The notes below the pieces were generated by a model that worked only from the letters and a program-made list of their open reading frames with translations, did no database searches and was not told where the DNA came from. 64,000 bases of DNA from Ceratothoa steindachneri. Taxonomy: Eukaryota > Arthropoda > Malacostraca > Isopoda > Cymothoidae. The stretch covers positions 151,123,806-151,187,805 of the forward strand of contig OZ018326.1 in NCBI GenBank assembly GCA_963969495.1. Reading direction: 5' to 3'. A program made the translations under genes and the position numbers. Positions 38,831-48,740 of the stretch are shown one piece after another. Position 1 is the stretch's first letter. The number at the start of each line of letters is the position of its first letter.

Positions 38831-39532
38831 CCCTCAAACTCTCTTTGTAACGAGACTCTCCTGGACTCAGGAGGAATCACCAGGAACAGAGTAGCATTGA
38901 ATCGAAATTGTGATTCATTAATCCGTGCACAAGTGAGCTCAGCTTCATGACAAGCCGGTTGGTTTGATCTGGTGGTCCTAGTTTTTTTTAAATAGCAGAG
39001 GGAGGGAGGAGCCAAGGACCAGATTTTTATTGACAAGGTTATTAACCTACAGTTCTTCCTCATCTCATCAGAATGGATAAAAGAACGGAAGATAAAGAAG
39101 ACATAAGAATGTCTATTTTCTTCTGAGACGTCGAGCACAGTAAAGATGATTATCAAAGAGAAAAACAGAAGAAGACTATGGGCACTGCAACGGTAAAACT
39201 TCTGCCAGGAAGTGAAAATACCCGCAAATTATCACTAGTTATCGGTTTGTGATATTTTAAGAAAGGTTTTAGTTGACTCACGCATCACTATACATAGAGC
39301 AAATATGGACTCTGGAGTTATGGTTTAGCAGACGACAGCGAACAGATTCATTCACAAAAATGGGATAAAAATAGGCAATATGTCCATAAAAGTCACGTTG
39401 CCCCAATGCAAAGAAGGAACTTCATCGTAATAAGCTATAATTACAGAAGACATGATTGGCTGAAAGGTGGAGAAGTACTTTTTTCAAACACACCATCAAA
39501 GTAGCGCGTTGGGGAAGCAATAATTTAAAAAA
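38831..39532. other. Intergenic DNA, nothing recognised
   Basis: The open frame at 38761-39156 (-) starts inside this region and overlaps the SINE head. It has no recognisable domain. Confidence 0.3.
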
Positions 39533-40306
39533 TCACTGACAGAAAAATGAAAAGGTAATCCAAATATTTCCAACTGTATTTCCCAGTACATTATCAAAGA
39601 ATAGATATATAATTACAAACGTAGCCTTTTTCTTTTCCATGGGAAGCTTATTAGAGTCAATGGCTTGATGACGGTGCTTGCGAAGGAATGCCTTAATGCC
39701 CTTTCCTTGCGCGCTACTAACGATACAACGGGTGATCGGAAACCTCGAAAGATGACCGGGTGCCCGCAGAGCTGAGCAGTTTACAGTCCAGTTGTTAATT
39801 CGTCCGATCACCAGCCCTGTTGCCACTTCCTCCGTCGTTGGCAGGTGGTTACCGCTACCTGCGTTGTTACCGCCTCTCATGATGCCTTGAGGTGACTCAT
39901 AAGGTCAGGAATTTCCTATGAGGCAATTAAGGATCCGGGCGTGAAGGGACTGCTGGGCATGGCTAAGGAAAATGAAATAGTATTTCCTGGGCCAGGATAA
40001 CCAGTGATGTATTCCTGGGTTAGCCATCGATTCCTAGAGATAGGACGTCCTAAGGTGTTGCCATTGCCTCCAAATAATGTTCGATTGAGTCCGGGTCGCG
40101 ATCCAATTGAAATAGTGGCGAGGGACGAGGACCCGGGGAAGGGGGCCCGGGTCAATGATAGCGATGTCCAGAAATCCGTCCTCCGCCACGTTGGTGAGTT
40201 CCGACACCGATACGACCGGCGGAGTGATGACCCCAGTGATAGTCACCATTGAAGCCCCGGGGGCACAACCGAGAGAATAAAGTGAACTGATGTTATTGTA
40301 ACACAA
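39533..40306 (-). other. Coding-like stretch of unknown identity
   Basis: Overlapping minus-strand frames (40306-40034, 40155-39916, 39880-39533) give non-repetitive text. Examples are PGASMVTITGVITPPVVSVS, LTNVAEDGFLDIAI and GLNRTLFGGNGNTLGRPISR. Together they look like one protein interrupted by frameshifts. I do not recognise the family. Base composition is richer in GC than the flanks. It directly adjoins the 36-bp minisatellite, whose minus-strand frame runs towards it. Confidence 0.3.
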
Positions 40307-40430
40307 CCGCTGAAATGCAGCGGTTCAAAGAGATTATTCCACTCACAATTCGAACTTGAACAATCACTTGATAACAAGAACAATAATAGTTCACTATCGG
40401 TGCTAATTGACACTGAAACCGAGTCAATAG

Positions 40431-41034
40431 AATGGCAATCAATAGTCAACACTGGATAGTCAAGAGAATTGCAAGCAATAGTCAACACTAGATTGTCAAT
40501 AGAATGGCAATCAATAGTCAACACTGGATAGTCAATAGAATGGCAAGCAATAGTCAACACTGGATTGTCAATAGAATGGCAAGCAATAGTCAACACTGGA
40601 TAGTCAATAGAATGGCAAGCAATAGTCAACACTGGATTGTCAATACAATGGCAAGCAATAGTCAACACTGGATTGTCAATAGAATGGCAAGCAATAGTCA
40701 ACACTGGATTGTCAATAGAATGGCAAGCAATAGTCAACACTAGATAGTCAATAGAATGGCAAGCAATAGTCAACACTGGATAGTCAATAGAATGGCAAGC
40801 AATAGTCAACACTGGATTGTCAATATAATGACAAGCAATAGTCAACACTGGATAGTCAATAGAATGGCAAGCAATAGTCAACACTGGATTGTCAATAGAA
40901 TGGCAAGCAAAAATCAACGCTGGATTGTCAATAGAATGGCAAGCAAAAATCAACACTGGATTGTCAATAGAATGGCAAGCAATAGTCACCACTAGATAGT
41001 CAATAGAATGTCAAGCAATAGTCAACACTGGAGA
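40431..41034. repeat. 36-bp minisatellite, about 16.7 copies
   Basis: The unit is AATGGCAAGCAATAGTCAAC plus ACTGGATTGTCAATAG, repeated every 36 bases from 40431. Two variants exist, GGATAGTC and GGATTGTC; the first six units alternate strictly, suggesting a 72-bp higher-order unit. Because 36 is twelve codons, both strands stay open (MASNSQHWIVNR on plus, CHSIDNPVLTIA on minus). The 249-codon minus frame 40243-40992 is therefore a by-product of the repeat and not evidence for a gene. Confidence 0.95.
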
Positions 41035-41083
41035 GAGACCGATGAAATAGCGAAATTCGTCGAAGGTTGAAGATCCAATTCTA

Positions 41084-41170
41084 GACATAGCAGTAGTAGT
41101 AATAGTAGAAGTAATAATAGTAGTAGCAGTAGTAGTAGTATTAATAGTTGTAGTAGTATTGGTAGTAGTA
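41084..41170 (+). repeat. Imperfect (AGT)n microsatellite
   Basis: A run of AGT/AAT/TGT triplets following the 36-bp array. Confidence 0.85.
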
Positions 41171-41507
41171 GGGCTTGAGGAGATATTTGTTAAAGGTTAC
41201 CGTGATCGAGGGGGGTGAGGGCCCGCGTGTCGGTCGAGTTATGGATTTATTAAAATTGTTTTGTTTGTTCATTTTTACACAAAACTAAAAAGTTGAACCA
41301 ACGAGAGAAACACCGCGGGATAGTTGTTAAGTAGGGAATAGTAATGAAAGTGATAAAGATTAAGTAAAAGAAAGTGCGTGGAATATGAAAATATTAACCA
41401 GCGGATCAACCAGGGGGCTTTAAACCCACAAGGGAAGAATTCTCTAGATTTCAGCAACCACATTGGAGTGTAGTGTAAAGTCGGAGCAAACCTACCTCCT
41501 ATGGATG

Positions 41508-42002
41508 CAAGAAATTAAACCTTTTTTTCTGTGGGGAAGAAATTAAGCCTTTTTTCTGTGTGGAAGAAATTAAACCGTTTTTTCTGTGTGGAAGAAATTA
41601 AGCCTTTTTTCTGTGTGGAAGAAATTAAACCTTTTTTTCTGTGTGGAAGAAATTAAGCCTTTTTTCTGTGTGGAAGAAATTAAACCTTTTTTTCTGTGTG
41701 GAAGAAATTAAACCTTTTTTCTGTGTAAAAGAAATTAAACCTTTTTTTCTGTGTGGAAGAAATTTAACATTTTTTCTGTGTGGAAGAAATTAAACCTTTT
41801 TTCTGTTTGGAAGAAATTAAACATTTTAGTTCTGTGTGAAAGAAATTAAACCTTTTTTTCTGTGGGGAAAAAATTAAACCTTTTTTTCTGTTTGGAAGAA
41901 ATTAAACCTTTTTTTCTGTGTGGAAGAAATTAAACCTTTTTTTCTGTGTGGAAGAAATTAAACCTCTTTTCTGTGTGGGAGAAATTAAACGTTTTTTTTC
42001 TT
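41508..42002 (+). repeat. 28-bp minisatellite, about 18 copies
   Basis: The unit is GAAGAAATTAAACC followed by 6-7 T and CTGTGTG, every 27-28 bases. Length varies through the T run. The period is not a multiple of three. Confidence 0.95.
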
Positions 42003-42769
42003 TCAAACTTTGTAATGTGCTGAAATAAGGTCTTGAGGAGACTTGAATACTTTAAAGGAGTTTGAGAATTACTCTTAAATTGAGTATGCAAAACTATCAC
42101 TGAAATTACTCATAATTAATCAAATAAATAAAATTTTACGGCAGTTAAACTGTTTGTATCTATATTTTGAACCAGGTAATGGCTTAGCCACTCTACCCCT
42201 ACAGGGGGAGCTTGCGCTTCGCTGCTAAGATTAAAATTTATAATCTATAAAAAAGCAGCCATGGTTAAATTTTTTTTAATTTTCTGAACTTCGCCAATTA
42301 TAAGAATTTCAAAAAGGAACTCTAAACTCAATTTCCCCCCCTTTCAAAAATCACGTTGCTAAAATATAGAGTTATAGAGAAGATATTATATAAAAATAAA
42401 CTTTCTGAACTTCACCATTTGTAATTCTTTGGGTTTTAAAATTCGCAAAATTTCGATACTTATATTTATTTCTGAACTTCACCATTTTGTTTTTGATATT
42501 ATAAAAGAATTATTAGAAATAACTTTGATAAAAAACATAAGTCATAACCAAACTAAGATGAAATTATTATTCAAATACTCAAATAAATCCCCTTCTTAAA
42601 TTATAGAGTTAGTGATGATGATGATGATTATGATGATGATTAAACCAATGGCTAAAAGAACTTGGACCTAAAGGAAATCAAATGCTTTATATATTGCGAA
42701 ATATTATTTAAAATAAGCCGAGTTAATCTATACTTCATAGATTTAGAAAGGCCTTTTACTCATTTGACT
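42003..42769. other. Spacer between minisatellites
   Basis: AT-rich. TTTCTGAACTTC(A/G)CCA occurs at about 42280, 42400 and 42469, an interspersed short repeat. A short (ATG)n run lies at 42613-42640. Confidence 0.4.
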
Positions 42770-43410
42770 AAGCCAACGTGTTTGTGCAGTTTTGTAATCA
42801 TTATTTTTTTGAGAAGCCCCGCCACCTGTTTGTGTAAGCTTGTACTCATTAGTTTTTGTTTGAGAAGCCAACTTACCTGTTTGTGTAAGCTTGTACTGAT
42901 TAGTTTTGGTTTGAGAAGCCAACTTACCTGTTTGTGTAAGCTTGTACTGATTAGTTTTGGTTTGAGAAGCCCACTTAGCTGTTTGTGTAAACTTGTACTC
43001 ATTAGTTTTTGGTTGAAAAGCCCACTCACCTGTTTGTGTAAGCTTGTACTCATTATTCTTTGTTTGGGAAACCCACTTACCTGTTTGTATAAGCTTCTAC
43101 TCATTATTTTATTGTTTGAGAAGACCACTTACTATTCGTGTAAACTTGTACTCATTATTTTCTGCTGATATGCCCACTTACGTACTTGCGTAATTTTGCA
43201 GTACTTAGTTTCTGCTTGAAAAGCCTACTTACGTGATTGTGTAAGCTTGAACTCATTATTTGCAGTTTAAGATGATTACTTACGGGTTCTTGTAGGCATG
43301 TATCCCTTACTTCCTGCTTGGCAATCGTCCTTTGTTGTTTGGGTAATCTTGCGCTTCTTAGTTTCTTCTTGACAATCCTACCTACGGGTTCGTGTAAGCT
43401 TGAACTCCTT
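42770..43410. repeat. 51-bp minisatellite, about 12.5 copies
   Basis: CTGTTTGTGTAAGC-like anchors occur at 42826, 42877, 42928, 42979, 43030 and 43081, exactly 51 bases apart, then with increasing divergence to 43410. Seventeen codons per unit keep frames open on both strands (plus 42662-43168, minus 42760-43128 and 43155-43418), giving 17-residue repeats such as LTCLCKLVLISFCLRSQ. No evidence favours one strand as coding. Confidence 0.95.
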
Positions 43411-43606
43411 AGAGTCACCAGGTAAGGTCAACATCATTTCGGAGTTGCTGAAATATTCTGGAAATGCGATTGCGGACAAACTATCTTGTCTATTCATTCA
43501 ATGTCTTCAACAAGACAAGATTATATAAATATGGTTGCATACTTATTTTATTTGCGCTTTGTAAATTTCCATTCAGGTAATATTTTACGTTGGATGAGAA
43601 AATTAA

Positions 43607-43858
43607 TATACCAGGAGGAAAGAAGCCACCGAGACTCACTCACCTAAGCAACGAAAAAATATAACGCTTATTGAGCAGAAATTTAGAAAATAGTTCAAGA
43701 TAAAAAAAAAACGGAACTTTTTTTTTTAAATCATATGATTTAAAAAAAAAAAAGTTTTGTTCTTTTTTTTGTCTTGAACTATTTTCTAAATTTCTACTCA
43801 ATAAGCGTCATATTTTTTAGTTGTATAGGCCAGTGAGCCCCGGTTGCTTCTTTCTTGT
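43607..43858. mobile_element. Foldback (snapback) MITE
   Basis: Two arms of about 110-120 bases are inverted copies of each other around a centre that is itself palindromic (AAATCATATGATTT at 43730). Arm landmarks are GAAAGAAGCCACCG and its inverse CGGTTGCTTCTTTC, plus the inner TTGAGCAGAAATTTAGAAAA block. TA lies outside both ends. There is no coding capacity, so this is a non-autonomous inverted-repeat element. Confidence 0.75.
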
Positions 43859-44395
43859 ATAAAGAATCTTAGATTAACATTCAGGACTGTCAACCTACAT
43901 CTATAGAGGAGCCCGGCCTTGAGGAGATTGACGAGGAGCTCACCAAGCTAACGAAAACGCATATAAAAGCTGATAGCGAATGAATCTCTAACTCCGCATA
44001 CAAGCCCATCTCCACGTAGAGGTGGAGGGACTCTATGAAGAACTTGTACAGTGAGATGCCAGAATTTGATCAAATATACATCAGCAGAGCATCAATAGAT
44101 ACCATCCAAAGAAGAAGATAAATATGAAAAGAAATTACCAAGCTAATTCTAGAACAACAGGGGAGTCGCTGGGATGAGGCAATCATAGAGCTCGACCAAG
44201 ACGAAGGCTAGGAGGAGCTCCACCTAAGAAAAATGGAAATAGCAACGAAGAGGTAGATATTTAAATTGAAGTTGAAGATATCGAAGTAATCTTTAGAGAA
44301 TAATAGGACAATATTGTCAGTAATTCTACAGATGAACAACTCCAACGAAATCCAAGGCTCTTTGTTATAAATATCGCTAATTTTAAAATGTACGC
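43859..44395. other. Coding-like relic, unrecognised
   Basis: A plus-strand frame near 43905-43980 reads EEPGLEEIDEELTKLTKTH and ends at a stop; similar charged text follows. It is probably the remains of a mobile-element protein, but no family was recognised. Confidence 0.25.
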
Positions 44396-44425
44396 AAAAG
44401 CTATATAGAGTATATAAAAGATATA

Positions 44426-44487
<62 letters not shown>

Positions 44488-44521
44488 TATATATAGTGTA
44501 TATCAAAGATTTAGACTATAT
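44396..44521. repeat. (AT)n tract flanked by inverted repeats
   Basis: The AT run 44429-44486 is bordered by GCTATATAGAG...GATATACACTATA and its inverse TATAGTGTATATC...GACTATATAGC. The whole 125-base unit can fold into one hairpin or cruciform. Confidence 0.8.
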
Positions 44522-44999
44522 AGCAATTTCAATAATTAAGGCGTTCAAATTTATAATTATGACGTTATGACGAAAAATAGATTGGCAGCCAACTTGTAAT
44601 TGACAGTTTGCTTTGAAACACCAAAAGAATGCTTGGGTTAAATGAGGGTTTAGGTTGGTTAGTTCTTTTTATTTAATTTTAGGTTAGGTTAATTTGGAGG
44701 ATGGTTCGTTTAGTTTGTTTTTAGTAAGTTGTTAGGTTTTGTTTTTCCTGCTGGAAGGCACGAAACAAGAATCCTATTCTAGCGATACGCCGCGACATAG
44801 ACTTTTTCCACTATTGGTAAGTTAAATTCACATCATCGCTGGTAATATGTATTTCGTGAATCGATGCAATGCAACTTTTTGCCCGAGGCTTATAATGTCA
44901 TCGCATCAGCAAATAATAGCTTTATGTATTGGAAAGTATTATTTTTAAGTGCTAATGACTCGAAAAAGTGCTTTTTGCGCGGAATAAATAGCAGCAGAC

Positions 45000-45480
45000 A
45001 ATTCAGATCGGTCTGTAATGGTCGGAGTACGCAGTAGGTAGGCTTGTAGTAATCGGACTACGCAATAAGTAGGCTTCTACTTGCATTGATAATATATAGA
45101 CTACTAGTCTCCCGCCTAGTACGCTAAGTGTCGCGCCGCTTGCCCTGTAATATTCCGTTATTAGAATAAAGTGTTTATTTCCGTATGTCCATTTTTGCTT
45201 TAAAACCTTCTGTAAGCCCAGCCAAGTAGAAAAGCACCTTAAAATCATTTATCTTTGGAGTCAGATAAATAATTCGCCCCAACGCCACTCTTCACCTATA
45301 AACTGGAACTCGTCGCCCTTATAATGTGGTGGTTACGGAAACCTCTTCCATTCACATACAATTGATTCACCGTCATCCGGACCTACATAAGTGGTAACTT
45401 TGTCGCCTATAATACCATTTACCTAACACCCCATAACTGGCGACCATTCATAACTGGTGATCCATCGTTTGACCGGACAG
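45000..45480 (+). mobile_element. Gypsy-type LTR and leader fragment
   Basis: A poly(A)-signal-like AATAAAG at 45167 lies in an LTR-like stretch. Near 45431-45460, CATAACTGGCGACCATT and ATAACTGGTGATCC resemble the TGG-starting primer-binding site of Ty3/Gypsy elements. It precedes a gag frame by the expected short distance. The LTR start is not defined and no second complete LTR exists. Confidence 0.45.
45263..45400 (+). repeat. Direct repeat flanking the gag fragment, left copy
   Basis: Matches 46392-46531 over about 138 bases, with CTGGAACTCGTCGC, GTGGTGGTTACGGAAACCT and CACATACAATTGATTCACC in common. Confidence 0.9.
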
Positions 45481-45499
45481 AGAAGGAATTAAGTGAAGA

Positions 45500-46382
45500 A
45501 TGGACTCGTCAATCAATCGTCAGACAGGACAAGGTGAAGGGGATTTCGTCAAGCCACCCATTTTCAATGAAGCAGAAGTCTCAGGTTGGTTCCAAATTGT
45601 GGAAACCCAATTTTACATCTCCGGGATAAAGAAGGAGCAGACTCAGTTTTTTTTTCATATTTTGGCCTCATTACCTCACGATACTGTTAATCCTTTTCCG
45701 GCAGACATTATAGCAGGCCGAAACTGCCAGCGTTTAAAGGAGGAGGTAATTGGCCTATTCTAGAAGACCAAGATCGAGCTGTTTGAGAAGCTTATCGAAT
45801 CCTCTCCGCTCACAAGCCGACTCTCCATTCAAGTAGGAGTGGGTGAAGAGCTTGTACTTCACAGGTTCATCCAATCATTGCCGCCCAATATCGCGTCGAT
45901 AATCGCCACTCAGAAAGAATTAAGCCTAACATAATTAGGAAAACTTGCGGATGAAATTGTAACATTCAACCGAGCGCAGTGCCATAATATAAATACAAAT
46001 AGTAAGTCGAGAGGACATGGTGCTGTTTCAAACGCATTTATGCCCACATAATAATACGAGTGCTAACTTTAGAGCTGATTGGGCAGGAAATGCGCGATCA
46101 GTGGCCGAGAGTAATTACAGTGTGCATAATCCATTGGGGCAGGGGGATTTGCGACCCTTCCATAAAGCCCCAAAACCTGTAGTTTGTCGCTCGCATATAT
46201 ATTTCAGCGAAAAGTCTAAATTCATCAAACTCTGGTGCAGGGATCTGTGTAAATGCAACCATCTTCCAGACCATCTTCGCCAGCACCGGTGGAGAACTAA
46301 GAGGGGTTGCCATAGTAAACGCAGCCGCAGGTGCACCGTCTATTTTCACCGTCGCGCTAAAGTATATAATACTAAATGTTAG
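45500..46382 (+). pseudogene. Ty3/Gypsy gag fragment
   Basis: From the ATG at 45500 the frame contains KPPIFNEAEVSGWFQIVETQ and FYISGIKKEQTQFFFHILAS, the conserved gag start of arthropod Gypsy elements (KPPPFWxxxPxxWFxxVExQFxxxGI). It ends at 45763. The protein continues in other frames, with LHRFIQSLPPNIASIIA near 45860. Near 46175-46265, VCRSHIYFSEKSKFIKLWCR corresponds to the cysteine/histidine end of this gag type (CxxHxxF...CxxPC). No protease, RT or integrase follows; pol is deleted. Confidence 0.7.
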
Positions 46383-46391
46383 TTCTTAATT

Positions 46392-46531
46392 GATAAATAA
46401 TTCACCGTAACGCCATCCTTCAAGTATAAACTGGAACTCGTCGCGCCCTTATAAGGTGGTGGTTACGGAAACCTGTTTCATTCACATACAATTGATTCAC
46501 CATCATCCGGACGTACAAAACTGGTAACCTT
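46392..46531 (+). repeat. Direct repeat flanking the gag fragment, right copy
   Basis: The second copy of 45263-45400. It repeats leader sequence, not the LTR start, so it is a duplication and not a true 3' LTR. Confidence 0.9.
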
Positions 46532-46730
46532 ATAGGGTTTGGGTCAGTTATGGTATTCTCTTTCTTTAGTTTTGCAGGCTGGGTTTAAGTGATCATCAGC
46601 TTCCTTACGGGATGAAGGAAAAATATATATTTATATCTGGATTCTTTATTTCTGTATATTATAGCCGGAATAAGCTTTTAAAATGGTGAACAAAGAATAT
46701 AGTTTTTCTTATTCAAACAACAGTAATTTT

Positions 46731-48735
46731 CTGATTCTGACTGATTTTTACTGATTCTGATTAAGTTAAAATGGGTGCATGTAAGGGAGGACGATAGGGT
46801 GTGTGGGTAGATAGAGAAAATAGACAAGCGGAGAAAAGAGAAATAAGTGTGGCAGGGTGCAAAGAGATGCCTAGAGCCCGGTGATCAGACCTATCACTTT
46901 TATTATTTTTTTGGTAGCGTGTATTCCTTGTTGTTTCTGTAGATTTTTAATAATTATAAATAATTATTTAGGCGTTCAAGACATTTGTCTTAATAATTTT
47001 TAGTTTAATTTTGTGTGTGTTATGCATTGCTTATTTGTTTGTGTTTTTTATTACATTTTAGGTGCGTGCTTATTGTTCTTGGTATCATTTGTATTCGTGT
47101 GTGTTTTCGTTTTTTTGTTTCTTCATCTTTAGTAGGGTTCTTGTCGTAATCGGGTTTTTTTCACAATCTCGGTTTAAAGTTGTCTTCATCGGTGGTTTAT
47201 TGTCGTAGTTTTGAGTTTCTTATCTTGTTCGGTTGTCTTCTTCTTTAGGTTCAGGTTTTACATCTCATTATGCGTAGAACGGCACTTCGTCCCCACCAGC
47301 CACTCGGTTGGTGGAGCTTGGAAATCTGGCGCGACAGTCTGCTCTTCTGTTCTGGTTAATCATCTGAGTGATATCTTCACTCAGCTCCCGATTAACCAGA
47401 TCCTGCATTTTCGGGTCCGTTCTTCTATTACTTTGTTGATGGGAATTATCCCCCGCCTCTCTGTGCAGATCTTCTTGCCGTCTTCTTTCTTGCCTGCGTG
47501 TACCCGTGATTAGGTACATGCATTTATTTTGCACTATTTGAAGTCGCCTCTTTTGTGTTTTTGAGACACATGAGGGGGCGGAGGCGGGATAAAGCAACGT
47601 AGAAATTACAATGGCATTGTAGATCTTCTTCTTGTTGCTTTCACGTAGTATTCTAAATGTATATAGAGTTCTGACAGCGGCTGAGGCTCGAGAAATTCTT
47701 TCTTCGACGTGCTTTTTGTACCCGGTAGAGGTGATTTTCATACCGAGTACATTGCATTCGTTGGTGTGAAGATATCGCGTATTCCCCACACGCACGTCTG
47801 CTCTTAGGGTGTGTCCAATGAGGACCACTTTGAACTTCTCTTGGTTTGTTCTTATCTTCCACTGAGCCTCGTAGTTGCTCAAGTTTGTGATTTCCATCGC
47901 TGTCATGCGAGCTTGCTACGGCGCATTCCTCCATGGAGATACGATTACCTGGCTGAAATCATCGGCATACTGAATATTGAGGGAAGAGGGGTACACAGGC
48001 GCTGGGACATCCGCAGGCTATATCGAGTAGAGGGTGGGGGACAGACCCCCCCCCCCCCCTGCGGGAGACCCGTAGTGAGCGGAAACTTTGGTCCGTCCCT
48101 GCACCCTAGACTGACATACGCCGCTCTCTCCATGACGTAGTCACAGAGAATTCTTTCTAAGTTTTCACTTAGACCCAGCCGTAAGATCTTATACTGCATG
48201 CCCCGCTGCCACACCTTATCAAACGCCTTTGATACATCCCGACAAACGATATCCACATAACTCCTGTCCCGTTTGGCTTGGAAAAGCTTTTCCGTTATGA
48301 CATTGATTGCCATTTCCGTACTTTGCTTCTTTTTAACACCCGAATTGACATGGGTTGTAGAGGGAGTTTTCTTCCAGGTGAGACACCAGTCTCCCGTTGA
48401 GGATCTTCTCAAAGAGTTTCCCGCCAATTCCAGGAGAGAAATTGGGCGGTAGCTCTCTCTCAACGTTGGGTCCTTTCCATGCTTGGGCAAGAAGATCATC
48501 TTTGCCGTCTTATAAGCATCTGGAAAGTACCCTGTATTCAGACATGCGTTAAAAATACGTCCCTTCCTTCGATGATGTTAGCTGGTGTCTTTTCGAAGTT
48601 TACCTTCGTAAGCCCCGATTGGCCTGGTGCTTTTTGTCAGAACGAGCGGAGTGCGCCAAGGATCTCTTCTTTGGTGATCTAGGCGTCTCCGTCACGAAGT
48701 CTATCCACCTGGTAATGAGGATGCGTTCGGTCTTC
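46731..48735 (-). mobile_element. LINE copy A (jockey/CR1-group), 5'-truncated
   Basis: Read from 48735 to 46731, it begins inside ORF2 just upstream of the RT with EDRTHPHYQVDRL, directly after the junction ACCTG (48736-48740). The RT lies at 48500-47900 and the C-terminal part at 47906-47268. The 3' UTR carries GCGTTCAAGACATTT (46972-46986), a variant of the family motif. The 3' end is a tail of AATCAG-type repeats (46731-46763 on the plus strand). It is the most diverged member of the array. Confidence 0.7.
47268..48735 (-). pseudogene. LINE A reverse transcriptase and C-terminus (broken)
   Basis: Motifs in order are YRPISLLELAGNS (48450), the DVSKAFDKVWQRGMQYKIL palm motif (about 48230), TGLPQGG (about 48065), then IQYADDFSQV (about 47965) in another frame. 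The frame is lost at a run of about 11 C on the plus strand at 48047. 47906-47268 encodes KIRTNQEKFKVVLIG and the RT thumb region (LLYPASAPSC..., LQIVQNKCMYLITGTRRQER). An in-frame stop near 48680 and the poly-G frameshift make it inactive. Confidence 0.8.
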
Positions 48736-48740
48736 CAGGT

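Noticed and set aside
40243..40992. 249-codon minus-strand open frame as a gene
   Set aside because: It is produced by the 36-bp tandem repeat, whose period is a multiple of three and lacks stops on either strand.
42662..43168. 168-codon open frame with 17-residue repeats as a gene
   Set aside because: The opposite strand is equally open, as expected from a 51-bp minisatellite; there is no sign of selection for one strand.
40431..43410. CRISPR-like arrays
   Set aside because: Units are contiguous with no unique spacers, and the DNA is eukaryotic.
45263..46531. Pair of true LTRs around a complete retrotransposon
   Set aside because: The repeats lack LTR ends and are only 1.1 kb apart, with gag alone between them.
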